Below are positions 18,276 through 27,682 of a stretch of DNA of 64,000 nucleotides, one piece after another; the first letter of the stretch is position 1, and every line of letters begins with the position of its first letter. Both the position numbers and the translations under genes were made by a program. The notes below the pieces were generated by a model. The model was not told the DNA's origin, did not search any database, and was given only the letters and a program-made list of their open reading frames with translations. The stretch is from Sulfurimonas sp. UBA2011 (lineage in GTDB: Bacteria; Campylobacterota; Campylobacteria; Campylobacterales; Sulfurimonadaceae): the NCBI GenBank assembly GCA_002335055.1, contig DDCH01000010.1, positions 1-64,000 of the forward strand, given 5' to 3'.

Positions 18276-19201
18276 TGAGTACTCAAAATAGTGAACAGTT
18301 CATTGAAGAAGATGAAATCGACTTAAGAGAGTTGTGGCAGACAATTCTTAAAGGAAAAAAAACAATTGCAATAATAACTGCTATTATTGTTTCTCTAACA
18401 TTTGTGTATGCCTTGAAGATGCCAAATGTTTATACCTCTAAAACTATTCTGATTCCAATATCAAAAGAGGGAGGCTCATCTTTAGGTGGACTTGGTGATC
18501 TTGCTGCTATGGCTGGCATAAGTAGAGGTGGTAGCATGTCTCCTGATACTGCATTTAACTCACTTTTAAATAACTATACCTTCATGCAAGAGTTTGTTGT
18601 GAAAAATAAAATTTTAGAACACCACAATAATCCAAAAGAAGATGACAATTATGTTTTTGCCTTGGGTTTTCGAGGTTTTTATGAGTTATTTAAAAGTACA
18701 GCTGATAAAGAGAATATAGATGACGAAGTCTTTAAAATTGTAAAAAAAATCAAATCAAATATGTCTATAAGCAGTGATAAAAAGTCAGGACTAATTACTG
18801 TGAGTTATAGCGATAGTAATCGTGTATATCCACCTCTTATAATAGATGCTTTTTTAAGAGATACAAGTGCATACCTTGTTCAAAACAACCTAAATATTAT
18901 TGATAAAAAATTAAAATATTTCTCTAAAGAGGTGCAAAATGCTGATGGTTTTGAACTTCGTCAAAGTCTCTCATCAATGATAAGTAAGATACTTCAAGAA
19001 AAAGTGATGATGAAGTCAAAAGACTACTATCAATGTGATGTCTTAACAGTTGCAAATCCGGCTTATATAAAAGATAAAAGTAAACCTAAACGTGGTCTTA
19101 TTTTAGTGGTCTCTTTTATTACAAGTATTATTTTAGGTATCTTTTTAGTTTTCTTTTTAGAGTTTATTAAAGGTACTAAAGAAGAAGAGTCTAACGAATA
19201 A
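18275..19201 (+). CDS. Wzz/KpsE-like chain-length or export inner-membrane protein
   Basis: A polysaccharide co-polymerase of the inner membrane: N-terminal Wzz domain (EEDEIDLRELWQTILKGKK), a membrane helix at about 31-50, a long periplasmic part with PNVYTSKTILIP, and a second helix at about 268-290. There is no cytoplasmic kinase domain. Its start overlaps the SLBB gene stop, which supports a joint export function. Its 308 residues are typical for KpsE-like and Wzz proteins. The 3' end overlaps the converging lnt by 11 bases. Confidence 0.85.
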   Translation: MSTQNSEQFIEEDEIDLRELWQTILKGKKTIAIITAIIVSLTFVYALKMPNVYTSKTILIPISKEGGSSLGGLGDLAAMAGISRGGSMSPDTAFNSLLNNYTFMQEFVVKNKILEHHNNPKEDDNYVFALGFRGFYELFKSTADKENIDDEVFKIVKKIKSNMSISSDKKSGLITVSYSDSNRVYPPLIIDAFLRDTSAYLVQNNLNIIDKKLKYFSKEVQNADGFELRQSLSSMISKILQEKVMMKSKDYYQCDVLTVANPAYIKDKSKPKRGLILVVSFITSIILGIFLVFFLEFIKGTKEEESNE

Positions 19202-20399
19202 CGCCACTTCCCTTGTAATTTGCACTATGATAAATTATAACACCATTTTTTCGAGCATAGTACTTCAAAAGTAAATTTTGAAGTGTTGACTCTATGGATG
19301 GGGCGAACCAAGCATTGTTGCTTGTAGCAATTACATACTCTACTTCACCTTCATATATCTCCTGACATGTTGCCTCATAACAGATGGCATTACGAAACTT
19401 TACTCCCTTGATGAGAAAATCAGTTGCTCTATCTGCGGTTACAAAGTCACTAGCACCACTAAAAAACATATCATTTATAAGGTCTTGTGCAAATTTTGGA
19501 AGAGGAATATATTCTCCAAAAGGTACAAGTATAAGTTTTTTTGCAACTTTATATTCTCCATTTTCAAATAGATAGGTAACATTATAGTTGTGATTATTCT
19601 CTCGTAGTAGGGAACCTGCAACTATACTTATTTTCTTAGAAAGTGACAAAAGCTTCTGTATAAGTTCTGGGTTATGGTTCATATAGAGTGGAAAAACTGA
19701 CTCTGGAAATACTATAAGTTCTTGTTTTTCTTCTATAGCAGTATTTATCTGTGTCATAATCATATTTATCGTAGGTTCGCGAGCCTCTCTTGTCCACTTG
19801 TACTCTTGTTTTATATCAGTTGTAATGAGTTTGATTTTTAGTGGTGCATCTTTTTGTAATGGCTGAGTGAAGTTAAACGCGGTAAACAAAAGTAATAGGG
19901 GAAGATATTTATACTTTTTATTATTTATAGACTGGGGAAGCGATAGTGCTATTAAAACGATGGCAAGTTGGTATTTAAAAATACCAATATAACTCTCTAC
20001 AAATACTAACTCAAGCTGTAACCATTTCCAATCAAAGGGTTCAATAAAACTCAGAGTAAAAAGTAAGAGAGCCCGCATATAGGCTTTTTTGACAAAATAC
20101 AGAGGTAAAAAAAAGAGTAAATAGATAAACCCAAAGGCTAAAGTAATGATAGGCGTCATATATCCTACACCCTGATACTCAAAACTATATCCAATCCAGT
20201 AAAACCATAATATACCTATGCTAAAGCCTGCAACTAAGATAGATTTTTTAGGAATGTAGAGAAAAAGAGCTAATGCAGATAGTCCAAAAATAGTGTTTAA
20301 AAGTTTGCTTGTTACGTTAAAAAAGTCCAAATATATAAAAGTACTAAAGAGTATGGCAGTGAGTAGACCAAGTAAAATAATTTGTGTTATGTTTTTCAT
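19191..20399 (-). CDS. lnt: apolipoprotein N-acyltransferase
   Basis: Adds the third acyl chain to lipoproteins at the inner membrane. An N-terminal half with six or more hydrophobic segments is followed by a nitrilase-like domain with the three catalytic residues: Glu in ELIVFPESVFP, Lys ahead of LVPFGEYIPLP and Cys in NAICYEATC. At 402 residues it is shorter than the 510-residue enzyme of Escherichia coli, which I believe is usual in Campylobacterota. The lipoproteins in this window (LptE and the Mla-linked lipoprotein) are potential substrates. Confidence 0.92.
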   Translation of the reverse strand: MKNITQIILLGLLTAILFSTFIYLDFFNVTSKLLNTIFGLSALALFLYIPKKSILVAGFSIGILWFYWIGYSFEYQGVGYMTPIITLAFGFIYLLFFLPLYFVKKAYMRALLLFTLSFIEPFDWKWLQLELVFVESYIGIFKYQLAIVLIALSLPQSINNKKYKYLPLLLLFTAFNFTQPLQKDAPLKIKLITTDIKQEYKWTREAREPTINMIMTQINTAIEEKQELIVFPESVFPLYMNHNPELIQKLLSLSKKISIVAGSLLRENNHNYNVTYLFENGEYKVAKKLILVPFGEYIPLPKFAQDLINDMFFSGASDFVTADRATDFLIKGVKFRNAICYEATCQEIYEGEVEYVIATSNNAWFAPSIESTLQNLLLKYYARKNGVIIYHSANYKGSGVIR

Positions 20400-20443
20400 A
20401 GTGAAATTGTACTGAATTTAAGAGCCCTTTAGTATAAGTTTTG

Positions 20444-20449
20444 TATAAT
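20444..20449 (+). promoter_or_regulatory. probable -10 box for yajC-secDF
   Basis: TATAAT 36 bases before yajC, in the divergent gap with lnt. A second weaker AT-rich hexamer (AGTATAAG) stands just upstream. It likely drives the long rightward cluster that starts here. Confidence 0.5.
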
Positions 20450-20484
20450 CGCTGCAATTTTAGTAAACACAAGGAACTCCTCAC

Positions 20485-20751
20485 ATGGATATAATCTCTC
20501 AAATCTTACCTTTCGTATTTTTAATTGCAGTAATGTACTTTGTAATTATTCGCCCTCAACAAAATGAAGCAAAAGCTAAAAAAGCTATGCTTGAAGCACT
20601 TAAAAAAGGTGATAAGGTTATCACATCAGGTGGATTTATCGTAGTTATCAGTAAGGTAGAAGAGGATTTCTTAAGTGTAAAACTCAATGACGATACAATA
20701 GTTAAAATCACTAAAGATGCAGTAGCCAAGAAGTTCGAGGATGAAGCTTAA
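20485..20751 (+). CDS. yajC: preprotein translocase accessory subunit YajC
   Basis: Small single-pass membrane partner of SecDF. The 88 residues hold one N-terminal helix (about 5-23) ending in IRPQQNEAKA, the family signature, followed by GDKVITSGGFIVVI. It overlaps secD by 11 bases. The order yajC-secD-secF is widely conserved. Confidence 0.96.
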   Translation: MDIISQILPFVFLIAVMYFVIIRPQQNEAKAKKAMLEALKKGDKVITSGGFIVVISKVEEDFLSVKLNDDTIVKITKDAVAKKFEDEA

Positions 20752-22306
20752 TTACCGCATAGTCATTTTCGCATTAGCGATAATTTTCGGTATAAGTTTT
20801 TCGCTACCTTCTCTTACTCAAAGTGAAGAGGGTAAAAAGATAACTCTAGGTCTAGACCTCCAAGGTGGACTTCATATGCTTCTTGGTGTAAAAACAGAAG
20901 AAGCAACAAAGAGCCGCATAAAGTCAATCACAGCAAGTATCAAACATTTTTCAGATAGAAACGACATATTAATCGATGGTTTATCATTTGATGAAAATGA
21001 GATAAGGTTTGAAGTTTTAGATGAAGATGAACTCTTTAAATTTGATGAGTTTTTTAAAGATATCGAAGGTATAGAAGTTATTAAAAATAAGACTTCTATT
21101 TCACTTTCTTTAACACCTGAGGAAATTATCAAAACTGAGAAAGAGGCCATAAGTCAGGCTATTGAGACTATTCGTAATCGTCTTGATCAGTTTGGACTTT
21201 CTGAACCAGTTGTTGCTCGTCAAGGTGAAGAAAAAATTCTTGTACAACTTGCAGGTATAAAAACTCAAGAAGAAGAACAACGTGCTCGAGAGCTTATAAG
21301 TCGTGCTGCAAAGCTTGAACTTATGGCAGTTGATGAAGATAGAAATGCTCGTGTGTATAACATGAGTGATTCGGATGCAGCTGAGTATGGTGATATCATT
21401 CTTTTAGATGCTAAGAATCCTGAGATTAAGTATTTAGTTCGTGAAATTCCAATTCTTGATGGTGGAATGTTAACTGACGCATCTATGGGTTTTGATCAAA
21501 ATAATCGTCCCCTTATTAACTTCAAGTTAAACGCAGAGGGTGCTGAGATATTTGGTGACTTTACTGGCCGTAGTGTTGGTAAACGTTTAGCTGTTGTTTT
21601 AGATGGAAAAGTTTATTCTGCTCCAAATATTAATGAACGTATCGGTGGTGGTTCTGGACAGATTTCTGGAAACTATACTGTTATGGAAGCAAAAGATTTA
21701 GCTATTGCTCTTCGTTCAGGTGCCCTTTTAGCTCCTATATATATGATGGAGAAACGTTCAGTTGGACCAAGTTTAGGAGCTGATAGTATTCAAGCTTCAC
21801 TTGTTGCGCTTATTGGTGGATTTGTTTTAGTTATCATTTTTATGATGGTTTATTACCGTTTAGCAGGTGTTATTGCTAACATCGCACTTATTGCTAACTT
21901 GTTTATACTTTTAGCTGTAATGAGTCTCTTTGGAGCAACTCTAACACTACCTGGTATGGCAGGTATTGTTTTAACAGTTGGTATGGCAGTTGACGCAAAT
22001 GTTATCATCTCTGAGCGTATTCGTGAGCTTATCTATGAAGGTAAGTCTATGCATAAGGCTATAGAAGAAGGATATGCAAACGCAATGAGAGCAATACTTG
22101 ATGCGAACATCACAACCCTTATCGCTTCGATAGTTTTATATGCTTATGGAACGGGTGCTATTAAAGGTTTTGCTATTACTATGAGTATAGGTATTTTAGC
22201 TTCAATGCTTACTGCAATTCTTGGTACACATGGTGTTTATCAGATGTTAGAGTCTAGAATAACTAAAAGTAAAAACAACAAACTTTGGTTTGGGATTAAG
22301 GGGTAA
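20741..22306 (+). CDS. secD: protein translocase subunit SecD
   Basis: Uses the proton gradient to help pull proteins out of the Sec channel. The 521 residues show the first helix, GLDLQGGLHMLLGV (near residues 38-51), IRNRLDQFGLSEP, the P1 head, and six-helix end with VGMAVDANVIISERIREL, the conserved Asp-containing motif. It overlaps yajC and is followed four bases later by secF. Confidence 0.97.
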   Translation: MKLNYRIVIFALAIIFGISFSLPSLTQSEEGKKITLGLDLQGGLHMLLGVKTEEATKSRIKSITASIKHFSDRNDILIDGLSFDENEIRFEVLDEDELFKFDEFFKDIEGIEVIKNKTSISLSLTPEEIIKTEKEAISQAIETIRNRLDQFGLSEPVVARQGEEKILVQLAGIKTQEEEQRARELISRAAKLELMAVDEDRNARVYNMSDSDAAEYGDIILLDAKNPEIKYLVREIPILDGGMLTDASMGFDQNNRPLINFKLNAEGAEIFGDFTGRSVGKRLAVVLDGKVYSAPNINERIGGGSGQISGNYTVMEAKDLAIALRSGALLAPIYMMEKRSVGPSLGADSIQASLVALIGGFVLVIIFMMVYYRLAGVIANIALIANLFILLAVMSLFGATLTLPGMAGIVLTVGMAVDANVIISERIRELIYEGKSMHKAIEEGYANAMRAILDANITTLIASIVLYAYGTGAIKGFAITMSIGILASMLTAILGTHGVYQMLESRITKSKNNKLWFGIKG

Positions 22307-22310
22307 GTAG

Positions 22311-23282
22311 ATGGAATTTTTTAGATATACAAGAACCTTTAATTTTATGGGTAAGTCAAAGATGGCTATGTTTCTATCTGTAGCTGTTGTTTTAGCCTCG
22401 TATGCTATTTTAGTTACTAAAGGTCTTAACTACGGAGTAGACTTTGCAGGTGGAACAGTAGTTCAAGTTAAATACGAAACTACAGCACCAATAAATAAAA
22501 TGCGTCAAGCACTCAAGGGAAATGAACTTTTTGCTAGTGCAAGTATTAGTGAGTTTGGTAGTCCTGATGAAGTAGTTATTCGTATGAAAACAAGTTCTGG
22601 TAATGTTACAAGAGACATTGGCGATATTACTAGAGAAGCACTTAAAGGCACAGGTGAGTTTACTATTCGTCGTGTAGATATTGTTGGACCAACGGTTGGT
22701 GCTGAGCTTAAAGAAAAAGGTATAATGTCTCTTTTACTCGCGATGTTTGGTATCTTAGTATATGTAGCGTTTAGATTTGAGTGGCGTTTTGCTGTTGCTT
22801 CTATTGTTGCACTTGTTCATGATGTAAGTATCGCACTAGGAATGGTTGCACTTTTTGCAATTGATGTAAACTTAGATGTATTAGCTGGTCTTTTAACTAT
22901 ACTTGGGTATTCACTAAACGATACTATCATCGTTTTTGACCGTATCCGTGAGGGTGTTATTAAAGGAAGAAATGTAGAGTTAAGAGATACTATTAATGAG
23001 TCTGTAACAAGAACATTAGCACGTACAACACTTACTTCTCTGACAACTTTCTTTGTTGTATTTACACTCTTTATGTTTGGTGGTGAGATTATTCATCCGT
23101 TTGCATTTACATTACTTGTTGGTGTTGTAGTTGGAACATACTCTTCAGTATTTGTAGCAAGTCCTATTTTACTGTGGTTTGGTTTTGATGTGAAAAACTA
23201 CCATGTTAAACTAGCAAATAAAGCAAAACGTGAAGCAGAGAAGAAAAAAATGCGCGATCAATTTGATGGCGGAATAGTTTAG
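22311..23282 (+). CDS. secF: protein translocase subunit SecF
   Basis: Partner of SecD in the SecDF pump. The 323 residues show GVDFAGGTVVQVKY, the RRVDIVGPTVGAEL segment, and the membrane motif GYSLNDTIIVFDRIREG in the fourth helix, where the conserved Asp pair lies, then ARTTLTSLTTF. A basic C-terminal tail ends the protein. It is in one operon with yajC and secD. Confidence 0.97.
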   Translation: MEFFRYTRTFNFMGKSKMAMFLSVAVVLASYAILVTKGLNYGVDFAGGTVVQVKYETTAPINKMRQALKGNELFASASISEFGSPDEVVIRMKTSSGNVTRDIGDITREALKGTGEFTIRRVDIVGPTVGAELKEKGIMSLLLAMFGILVYVAFRFEWRFAVASIVALVHDVSIALGMVALFAIDVNLDVLAGLLTILGYSLNDTIIVFDRIREGVIKGRNVELRDTINESVTRTLARTTLTSLTTFFVVFTLFMFGGEIIHPFAFTLLVGVVVGTYSSVFVASPILLWFGFDVKNYHVKLANKAKREAEKKKMRDQFDGGIV

Positions 23283-23315
23283 TTATAAAAGTAAATCAAT
23301 TAAAAGGAATTAGAA

Positions 23316-23654
23316 ATGGATTGGGGTAAAGTAATATACGTATTTTTTTCATTGATGAGTTTGACATCAATAGCAGGATTTTTATATGAGAACACGGCTA
23401 CATCTTTGTTTATTGCAGCAAGTGTAAATCTTATTAGTACGATTTTAAAGATTGGTGTAAGAAACCTTCTTTCAGCAGAACTTTTTGCATCATCACTTGT
23501 AGCAGATCTACACCTTGTCCCTGCATTCATTTTCCTAGTAATTATAGGTGATGATAACTGGGCTATTGCACTTGCAATTGGTGCTTTAATTGCAAATATC
23601 TTCTCAATGGGACTAGTCTATATAGAGAGTTCAAAACAAAAAGAAGAGTATTAA
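23316..23654 (+). CDS. small four-helix membrane protein, DUF6394-like
   Basis: An uncharacterised inner-membrane protein of 112 residues with about four hydrophobic helices (5-22, 27-47, 60-80, 84-103). I recall the family as DUF6394, found in Campylobacterota. It lies 33 bases after secF, with GGAA before its ATG, and is followed by a perfect hairpin. The position between secF and leuS matches the Helicobacter gene order as I remember it. A role linked to Sec is suggested only by position. Confidence 0.7.
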   Translation: MDWGKVIYVFFSLMSLTSIAGFLYENTATSLFIAASVNLISTILKIGVRNLLSAELFASSLVADLHLVPAFIFLVIIGDDNWAIALAIGALIANIFSMGLVYIESSKQKEEY

Positions 23655-23665
23655 ATCATTAGAGT

Positions 23666-23690
23666 CCTTAGTAGTTTTATACTACTAAGG
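23666..23690 (+). terminator. hairpin before leuS
   Basis: A perfect 10-pair stem (23666-23675 with 23681-23690) and a five-base loop, in the 72-base gap between the small membrane protein gene and leuS. Only a short GTTTGT follows, so termination may be partial. It separates the sec group from leuS. Confidence 0.55.
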
Positions 23691-23726
23691 GTTTGTATGA
23701 ATTAATATATTATAGGACTTATTACA

Positions 23727-26180
23727 TTGGAATACATTTCAGCAGACATAGAAAAAAAATGGCAAAATTATTGGAAAGAAAACGATAGTTTTGAGCCGAG
23801 TGAAGATTTTACTTTAGAGAAAAAATACATATTAAGTATGTTTCCATTTCCAAGTGGACGCTTGCATATGGGTCATGTTCGTAACTACTCTATAAGTGAT
23901 GCACTTGCTCGTTATCATAGACAACAAGGTAAGAATGTTCTTCATCCAATTGGTTTTGACTCATTTGGTATGCCTGCTGAAAATGCAGCTATCAAAAATG
24001 GTTCTCACCCAAAGGGTTGGACTTACGATAACATAGAGTATATGAAAAATGAGTTTTATTCTTTAGGTTTTTCTTTTTCTCGTAAACGTGAGATGGCAAC
24101 TAGCGATGAACTATACACGAAGTTTGAACAGTCTTTTATCATTGATATGTATGAGAAAGGTCTGCTTTACCGTGAAAAAGGAATGCTTAACTGGTGTCCA
24201 AATGACCAAACAGTTTTAGCAAATGAGCAAGTTGTAGATGGTTGCTGCTGGCGTTGTGATACACCTATAGAAAAAAAAGATATGAATCAGTACTACTTCA
24301 AAATCACTCAGTATTCTGATGAGCTTCTTGATGACCTAAAAGAACTTGAAAAAGGTTGGCCTAAACAAGTACTTACTATGCAAGAAAACTGGATAGGAAA
24401 ATCAAATGGATTAGCATTTGACCTTTTCTTTGACGATGAGTCAAAAGCAAAACTAAATGCTAAGTTTGAGAGTTTTGATGTCTTTACTACACGTCCTGAT
24501 ACTATCTATGGAGTGTCTTATACAGCACTCGCACCTGAGCATGCTATTGTTACTTATATGTGTGAGAACAATCTTTTAGATGCTGATACTATTGCTACAA
24601 TTAAAAAGATGAAAAACACTTCTTCTATTGATAGACAAAAGGAGAAAGCGGGACTTCCTTTAGGTTTAAATGTTATTCATCCACTTACAGGAAAAACAGT
24701 ACCTGTTTGGATAGCCAACTTTGTGCTTATGGATTATGGTTCTGGTGCTGTTATGGCAGTTCCTGCTCATGATGACAGAGATTATGATTTTGCAAAAAAG
24801 TACGACTTACCAGTAAATGCAGTAATCAAAGCAAAAGATGCTGAGTCTGATGTGAGCGAGAAAGCTTTTACTGATGCTGGTGTACTTTTTAACTCTGGTG
24901 AATTTGATGGTTTAAATTCTAAAAAATCTCAGTACAACATTATAAAAATGTTTGAAGAGAAAAAAATAGGTGCAAAAACAACTAACTATAAACTAAAAGA
25001 CTGGGGTGTTTCTCGTCAGCGTTACTGGGGTGCTCCTATTCCGTTTATTCATTGTGAGGACTGTGGCCTTGTTATGGAGAAAAAAGAGAATTTACCTATT
25101 GCATTACCAGATGATGTCGAAATAAATGGTGAAGGTTCTCCTCTGGAAAATCATCCTACGTGGAAACATTGTAAATGTCCTGTATGTGCAAAAGACGCAA
25201 TCCGTGAGACTGATACAATGGATACTTTTGTTCAGTCTTCTTGGTACTTCCTACGTTTTTGTGCTTCACCTGAGACACTACAAAAAGCTGCGTTCACAAA
25301 AGAAGAAATTAAATACTGGATGGGTGTTGACCATTATGTTGGTGGAATCGAGCATGCTATACTACACCTTTTATATGCAAGGTTTTTTACAAAAGTTTTC
25401 CGTGATTTAGGCTATTTAGACTTTGATGAGCCTTTTGATAAACTACTGACTCAAGGTATGGTTCTTAAAGATGGAACCAAAATGTCTAAGTCTAAGGGTA
25501 ACACAGTAGACCCTGATGCTATCATCGAAAAATATGGTGCAGATACAGCAAGATTATTTATACTTTTTGCAGCACCTCCAACTCAAGAGTTAGAATGGAA
25601 CGATAGTGCAGTTGAGGGTTCTCATAAGTTTATCAAACGTTTCTTTGACCGTGCATCTAATGTTGTAGCAACTGATACTAAACCAAAAATAGATCATGCT
25701 TCTTTAAACAAAGAAGAGAAATTAGCACGTAAAAAAGTCTATGAAGCACTTAAACGCAGTGAAGAAGTCTTCGCTGAGCGTTATACATTCAACACAATGA
25801 TTGCTGGAGTTATGGAAGCTATGAATGCTCTGAACTTGCAATCAAACACAGATGTATGGAGTGAAGGCTACTGGATACTCTCTTCTATAATGGAGCCTGT
25901 TATTCCACATGCTTGTTGGGATATCTCAAACGAGTATTTTTCTTTAAACAATCTTACAAAACAAGAGATACTCGAAGAGGTATTTATCCAAGATTGTATA
26001 ACTTTAGGCGTTGCGATTAATGGTAAGAACCGTGGAGAGATAGAAGTTGATTTAACTGCTACTAAAGAAGAGATTTTAACATTAGCAAAAGAAAAAGTAA
26101 AAAAATATTTAGAGGGAAAGAGTATAGTAAAAGAGATTGTTGTTCCTAAAAAACTTGTAAACTTAGTGATAAAGGGCTAA
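23727..26180 (+). CDS. leuS: leucine--tRNA ligase
   Basis: Charges tRNA-Leu in the cytoplasm. The 817-residue class I synthetase has the HIGH-type motif FPSGRLHMGHVRN (near residues 41-53), the editing domain with the Thr-rich TTRPDTIYGV and MAVPAHDDRD, DWGVSRQRYWG, and KMSKSKGN. The start is TTG, preceded by AGGA nine or so bases upstream, and the protein begins with the normal YISADIEKKWQ. lptE follows two bases after the stop. Confidence 0.97.
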   Translation: MEYISADIEKKWQNYWKENDSFEPSEDFTLEKKYILSMFPFPSGRLHMGHVRNYSISDALARYHRQQGKNVLHPIGFDSFGMPAENAAIKNGSHPKGWTYDNIEYMKNEFYSLGFSFSRKREMATSDELYTKFEQSFIIDMYEKGLLYREKGMLNWCPNDQTVLANEQVVDGCCWRCDTPIEKKDMNQYYFKITQYSDELLDDLKELEKGWPKQVLTMQENWIGKSNGLAFDLFFDDESKAKLNAKFESFDVFTTRPDTIYGVSYTALAPEHAIVTYMCENNLLDADTIATIKKMKNTSSIDRQKEKAGLPLGLNVIHPLTGKTVPVWIANFVLMDYGSGAVMAVPAHDDRDYDFAKKYDLPVNAVIKAKDAESDVSEKAFTDAGVLFNSGEFDGLNSKKSQYNIIKMFEEKKIGAKTTNYKLKDWGVSRQRYWGAPIPFIHCEDCGLVMEKKENLPIALPDDVEINGEGSPLENHPTWKHCKCPVCAKDAIRETDTMDTFVQSSWYFLRFCASPETLQKAAFTKEEIKYWMGVDHYVGGIEHAILHLLYARFFTKVFRDLGYLDFDEPFDKLLTQGMVLKDGTKMSKSKGNTVDPDAIIEKYGADTARLFILFAAPPTQELEWNDSAVEGSHKFIKRFFDRASNVVATDTKPKIDHASLNKEEKLARKKVYEALKRSEEVFAERYTFNTMIAGVMEAMNALNLQSNTDVWSEGYWILSSIMEPVIPHACWDISNEYFSLNNLTKQEILEEVFIQDCITLGVAINGKNRGEIEVDLTATKEEILTLAKEKVKKYLEGKSIVKEIVVPKKLVNLVIKG

Positions 26181-26182
26181 GT

Positions 26183-26704
26183 TTGAAAAAGTACTCACTG
26201 ATTATTAGATCACTGTTACTGATATTTATGCTAATAAGTGTAACTAGCTGTGGGTATAAACCAAGTTCTAAGTATGCACGTGAGATATTAGGAAACAAGA
26301 TAAGTACAAGCATAGTTATCTCACAAACCAATCCTGAAAATAGTGTGATTGTAAAGGATGCTGTAGACAGAGCTATTATAGAAGTTTTTCATGCATCTTT
26401 AGTGAAAAAAAGATATTCTACGACACATTTGGTTATAAATATGAGCACTCCATCTTATGCACCACTACAGTATGATAATAATGGTTTTATTATCTCATAT
26501 CGTGCTACAATAACTCTAAAAATTTCAAGAGAGAGTAAAGACCTCAAAAAGAACTATACATCAAGAGGTACATATGACTTTTCTGTCCTTCCAAATTCTG
26601 TGTTGACAGATCAAGAACGTTTTGATGCTATTAAATTTAGTTCATTCAAAGCGATTTCAGCATTTGTTGCACAAGTATCAGCAGAGGGTGCAAGCGTAAA
26701 ATAA
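26183..26704 (+). CDS. lptE: LPS assembly lipoprotein LptE-like
   Basis: Outer-membrane lipoprotein that plugs and supports LptD during lipopolysaccharide insertion. The 173 residues start with a lipoprotein signal peptide; the lipobox VTSC puts the lipidated Cys at residue 23, followed by GYKPSSKYA, which matches the LptE pattern. The start is TTG two bases after the leuS stop. The identification rests on the N-terminal pattern, size and the position next to leuS, so it is good but not certain. Confidence 0.8.
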   Translation: MKKYSLIIRSLLLIFMLISVTSCGYKPSSKYAREILGNKISTSIVISQTNPENSVIVKDAVDRAIIEVFHASLVKKRYSTTHLVINMSTPSYAPLQYDNNGFIISYRATITLKISRESKDLKKNYTSRGTYDFSVLPNSVLTDQERFDAIKFSSFKAISAFVAQVSAEGASVK

Positions 26705-26713
26705 GGAACTAAA

Positions 26714-27682
26714 ATGACAATCAAAGTTATTATAAATAATGCAGTTAAAAGATTAAAGTTAGAGAGAAAACTACTAACTCCTGACTTTTATGCAGAAGCT
26801 TTTTGTAAAGAAGCAAAAAAAGCTGGAATGAATGTAACAGATTGTAATCATTTAGACAAGTATACAAAGTCTTTAAATCCTGAGTTTCAAAAAGATCTAA
26901 AAAACTATAATATTAAAACACAAAATGAATTTGTTCGTTTTATTGTCTCCAAACTTAACCGTACCAATCCAACTCATGCTATTAAAAAAGACTTAGAAGC
27001 ACATGGCCTAGACCCTGTAACAAATTTTAAAGTAGCACATAAAAAACTCTATACTATTGCTGTTGCTGTTGCCCTAGAACAAAACACCCAACTGCTTAGT
27101 CAAGATTTAAAGAGTCATAGTGGCGAGGTCGATGCACTTTCAAAGAAAGTAAGAAAGTTAGAAAAAGAGTTGGAAATTGTAAAACAAGAGTCTAAAGAGG
27201 ATTTTCTTACAAAACTTTATAACCGTCGTGCTCTTGATGATCTTATGGAGATAAAAGAGGCAGAATTCAAACGTTATGAGAGAAACTTCAGTGTGGTTAT
27301 ATTTGACCTTGATAAGTTTAAAGATGTAAATGATACTTATGGGCACGATGCTGGAGATGTTGTTCTTGTCGCTTTTGCTAAGATACTTGAAAAAGTATGT
27401 CGTATTGTTGATGTAGTAGGGCGTTTTGGTGGGGAGGAATTTATGGCAATACTCAGTGATACGGATACTAAAGGTGGCGTGATATTTGCAGAAAAAGTAA
27501 GAAAACATGTTCAAAAAGCATGTTTTATGTATCAAAGAAAACGTATAACAATTACAGTAAGTTCTGGTGTTGCTGAAAGAGAAAAACATATCTCATTAAG
27601 TGCTACAGCTAATTCTGCTGATGAGTACCTTTATGTCGCTAAAGCAAACGGTAGAAACAGAGTAGAGTTTAAGAAAAAGTAG
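26714..27682 (+). CDS. diguanylate cyclase (GGDEF domain)
   Basis: Predicted to make cyclic di-GMP from two GTP. The N-terminal 160 residues are helical with no domain I recognise and no membrane segment; a coiled coil (about 130-160) leads to the GGDEF domain. The active site is GGEEF (239-243) and the inhibitory I-site RIVD is present (230-233, five residues before), so product feedback is likely. NDTYGHDAGD is also intact. It lies ten bases after lptE and overlaps folC by one base. Confidence 0.92.
   Translation: MTIKVIINNAVKRLKLERKLLTPDFYAEAFCKEAKKAGMNVTDCNHLDKYTKSLNPEFQKDLKNYNIKTQNEFVRFIVSKLNRTNPTHAIKKDLEAHGLDPVTNFKVAHKKLYTIAVAVALEQNTQLLSQDLKSHSGEVDALSKKVRKLEKELEIVKQESKEDFLTKLYNRRALDDLMEIKEAEFKRYERNFSVVIFDLDKFKDVNDTYGHDAGDVVLVAFAKILEKVCRIVDVVGRFGGEEFMAILSDTDTKGGVIFAEKVRKHVQKACFMYQRKRITITVSSGVAEREKHISLSATANSADEYLYVAKANGRNRVEFKKK

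Noticed and set aside
27158..27589. 143-codon minus-strand frame opposite the diguanylate cyclase
   Set aside because: It is a Phe/Tyr/Cys-rich antisense shadow of the GGDEF domain.
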